In this document: piece after piece, positions 63,731-64,000 of the stretch | Layout: each line of letters opens with the position of its first letter | Numbering within the stretch: position 1 is the first letter of the stretch | Source of the DNA: Acetobacteraceae bacterium | GTDB taxonomy: Bacteria > Pseudomonadota > Alphaproteobacteria > Acetobacterales > Acetobacteraceae | Reading direction: 5' to 3' | NCBI GenBank assembly: GCA_947474705.1 | Contig: CANJJS010000016.1 | Location: forward strand, 1 to 64,000 | Length of the DNA: 64,000 nucleotides | Position numbers and translations under genes: made by a program | The notes under the pieces: generated by a model | Told to the model about the DNA's origin: nothing | The model's database searches: none | What the model saw: only the letters and a program-made list of their open reading frames with translations

Positions 63731-64000
63731 ATGACATCCACGGACACCGCCGTCACCGCGCGCCTCGCCGCCTTCGCGGTGGAAACCGATCCCGCCACCT
63801 GGCCCGACACCGTCCGGCGCGAGGCGCTGCGTTCCTTCTTCAACGCGATGGGCTGCGCTCTCGGCGGCGCCAGGCACGCGATGGTCGATATCGCCGACAA
63901 AACCCTTGGCGCCTTCGCCGGACCGGGACAGGCGACCTTGTTCGGCCGGGCGCGCAAATCCGACATCCTGCACGCGACATTAATCAACGGACTCGCCTCC
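63731..64000 (+). CDS. MmgE/PrpD family protein, cut by the window edge
   Basis: First 90 codons of a MmgE/PrpD-type dehydratase; the gene continues beyond the window. VTARLAAFAVETDPATWP, REALRSFFNAMGCALGGARH and LHATLINGLAS match the N-terminus of the 2-methylcitrate dehydratase family, and GPGQATLFGR is a family block. Fifteen bases after the SDR gene, so probably in the same operon. The natural substrate of non-PrpD members is usually unknown. Confidence 0.85.
   Translation, partial: MTSTDTAVTARLAAFAVETDPATWPDTVRREALRSFFNAMGCALGGARHAMVDIADKTLGAFAGPGQATLFGRARKSDILHATLINGLAS

Overview
The window reads as chromosomal DNA of a high-GC alphaproteobacterium, most likely a member of the Rhodospirillales (Acetobacteraceae-like). 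The evidence is: a circularly permuted two-piece tmRNA gene, a Ros/MucR zinc-finger regulator, a Sinorhizobium-type phospholipid N-methyltransferase, a flagellar export operon, a priA / transaldolase / DUF484 / xerC cluster, and dense CoA-dependent catabolic gene clusters with overlapping start and stop codons. This placement is inferred from gene content, not from a database search.

Layout. 0-2.1 kb: a class 3 lipase, a DUF188 protein and a sensor-less histidine kinase. 2.1-6.8 kb: flagellar genes (flgB-flgC-fliE-fliQ-fliR-flhB plus the kinase on the minus strand; fliO and fliP on the plus strand, separated by a 230-bp palindromic repeat). 6.8-9.4 kb: an MgtA-type Mg2+ ATPase. 9.5-15.5 kb: assorted oxidoreductases, an acyltransferase, a lactonase and an amidohydrolase. 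15.6-19.2 kb: a DAG kinase-like gene divergent from a metallophosphoesterase / glycosyltransferase / phospholipid methyltransferase operon with a PHO-box-like site, resembling the phosphate-starvation lipid-remodelling (PlcP) system. 19.2-20.5 kb: thyX divergent from permuted ssrA (tag [11 protein letters not shown]). 20.5-24.9 kb: an O-antigen-ligase-like protein, then COG0523 GTPase, WD40 and aldo/keto reductase genes. 25.0-29.1 kb: a PE_PGRS-like glycine-rich PEP-CTERM protein, a small secreted NGxxx-repeat protein and a divergent CadC/TolB/TPR regulator. 29.1-33.8 kb: a frameshifted hydrolase, a Gfo/Idh oxidoreductase, lpxB and otsA.

33.8-46 kb is a catabolic region. Minus-strand genes encode thiolase, acyl-CoA synthetase, a DOPA-dioxygenase-like protein, acyl-CoA dehydrogenase, SDR and an APH-type kinase. 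A plus-strand operon encodes a hydroxyacyl/carnitine dehydrogenase, an AMP-ligase and an FAH-family hydrolase. A PRISE reductase and an LLM flavin monooxygenase follow. 46-50.7 kb holds the housekeeping priA / tal / DUF484 / xerC block, preceded by a second copy of the palindromic repeat. Directly after xerC, base composition falls (50.7-53.5 kb) and there is a small island: a DUF262 gene translationally coupled to a HEPN gene that carries an in-frame stop, a gene-poor stretch, and then a HigBA-like toxin-antitoxin pair. 54.4-56.8 kb holds a TIGR03032 protein and a TPR/GT9-like protein. 56.7-64 kb is a second CoA cluster (GST, three crotonase-family proteins, two class III CoA transferases) with mucR, an SDR lacking the catalytic residues, and the start of an MmgE/PrpD gene cut by the window edge.

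No tRNA, rRNA, CRISPR array, prophage or intact insertion sequence was seen.
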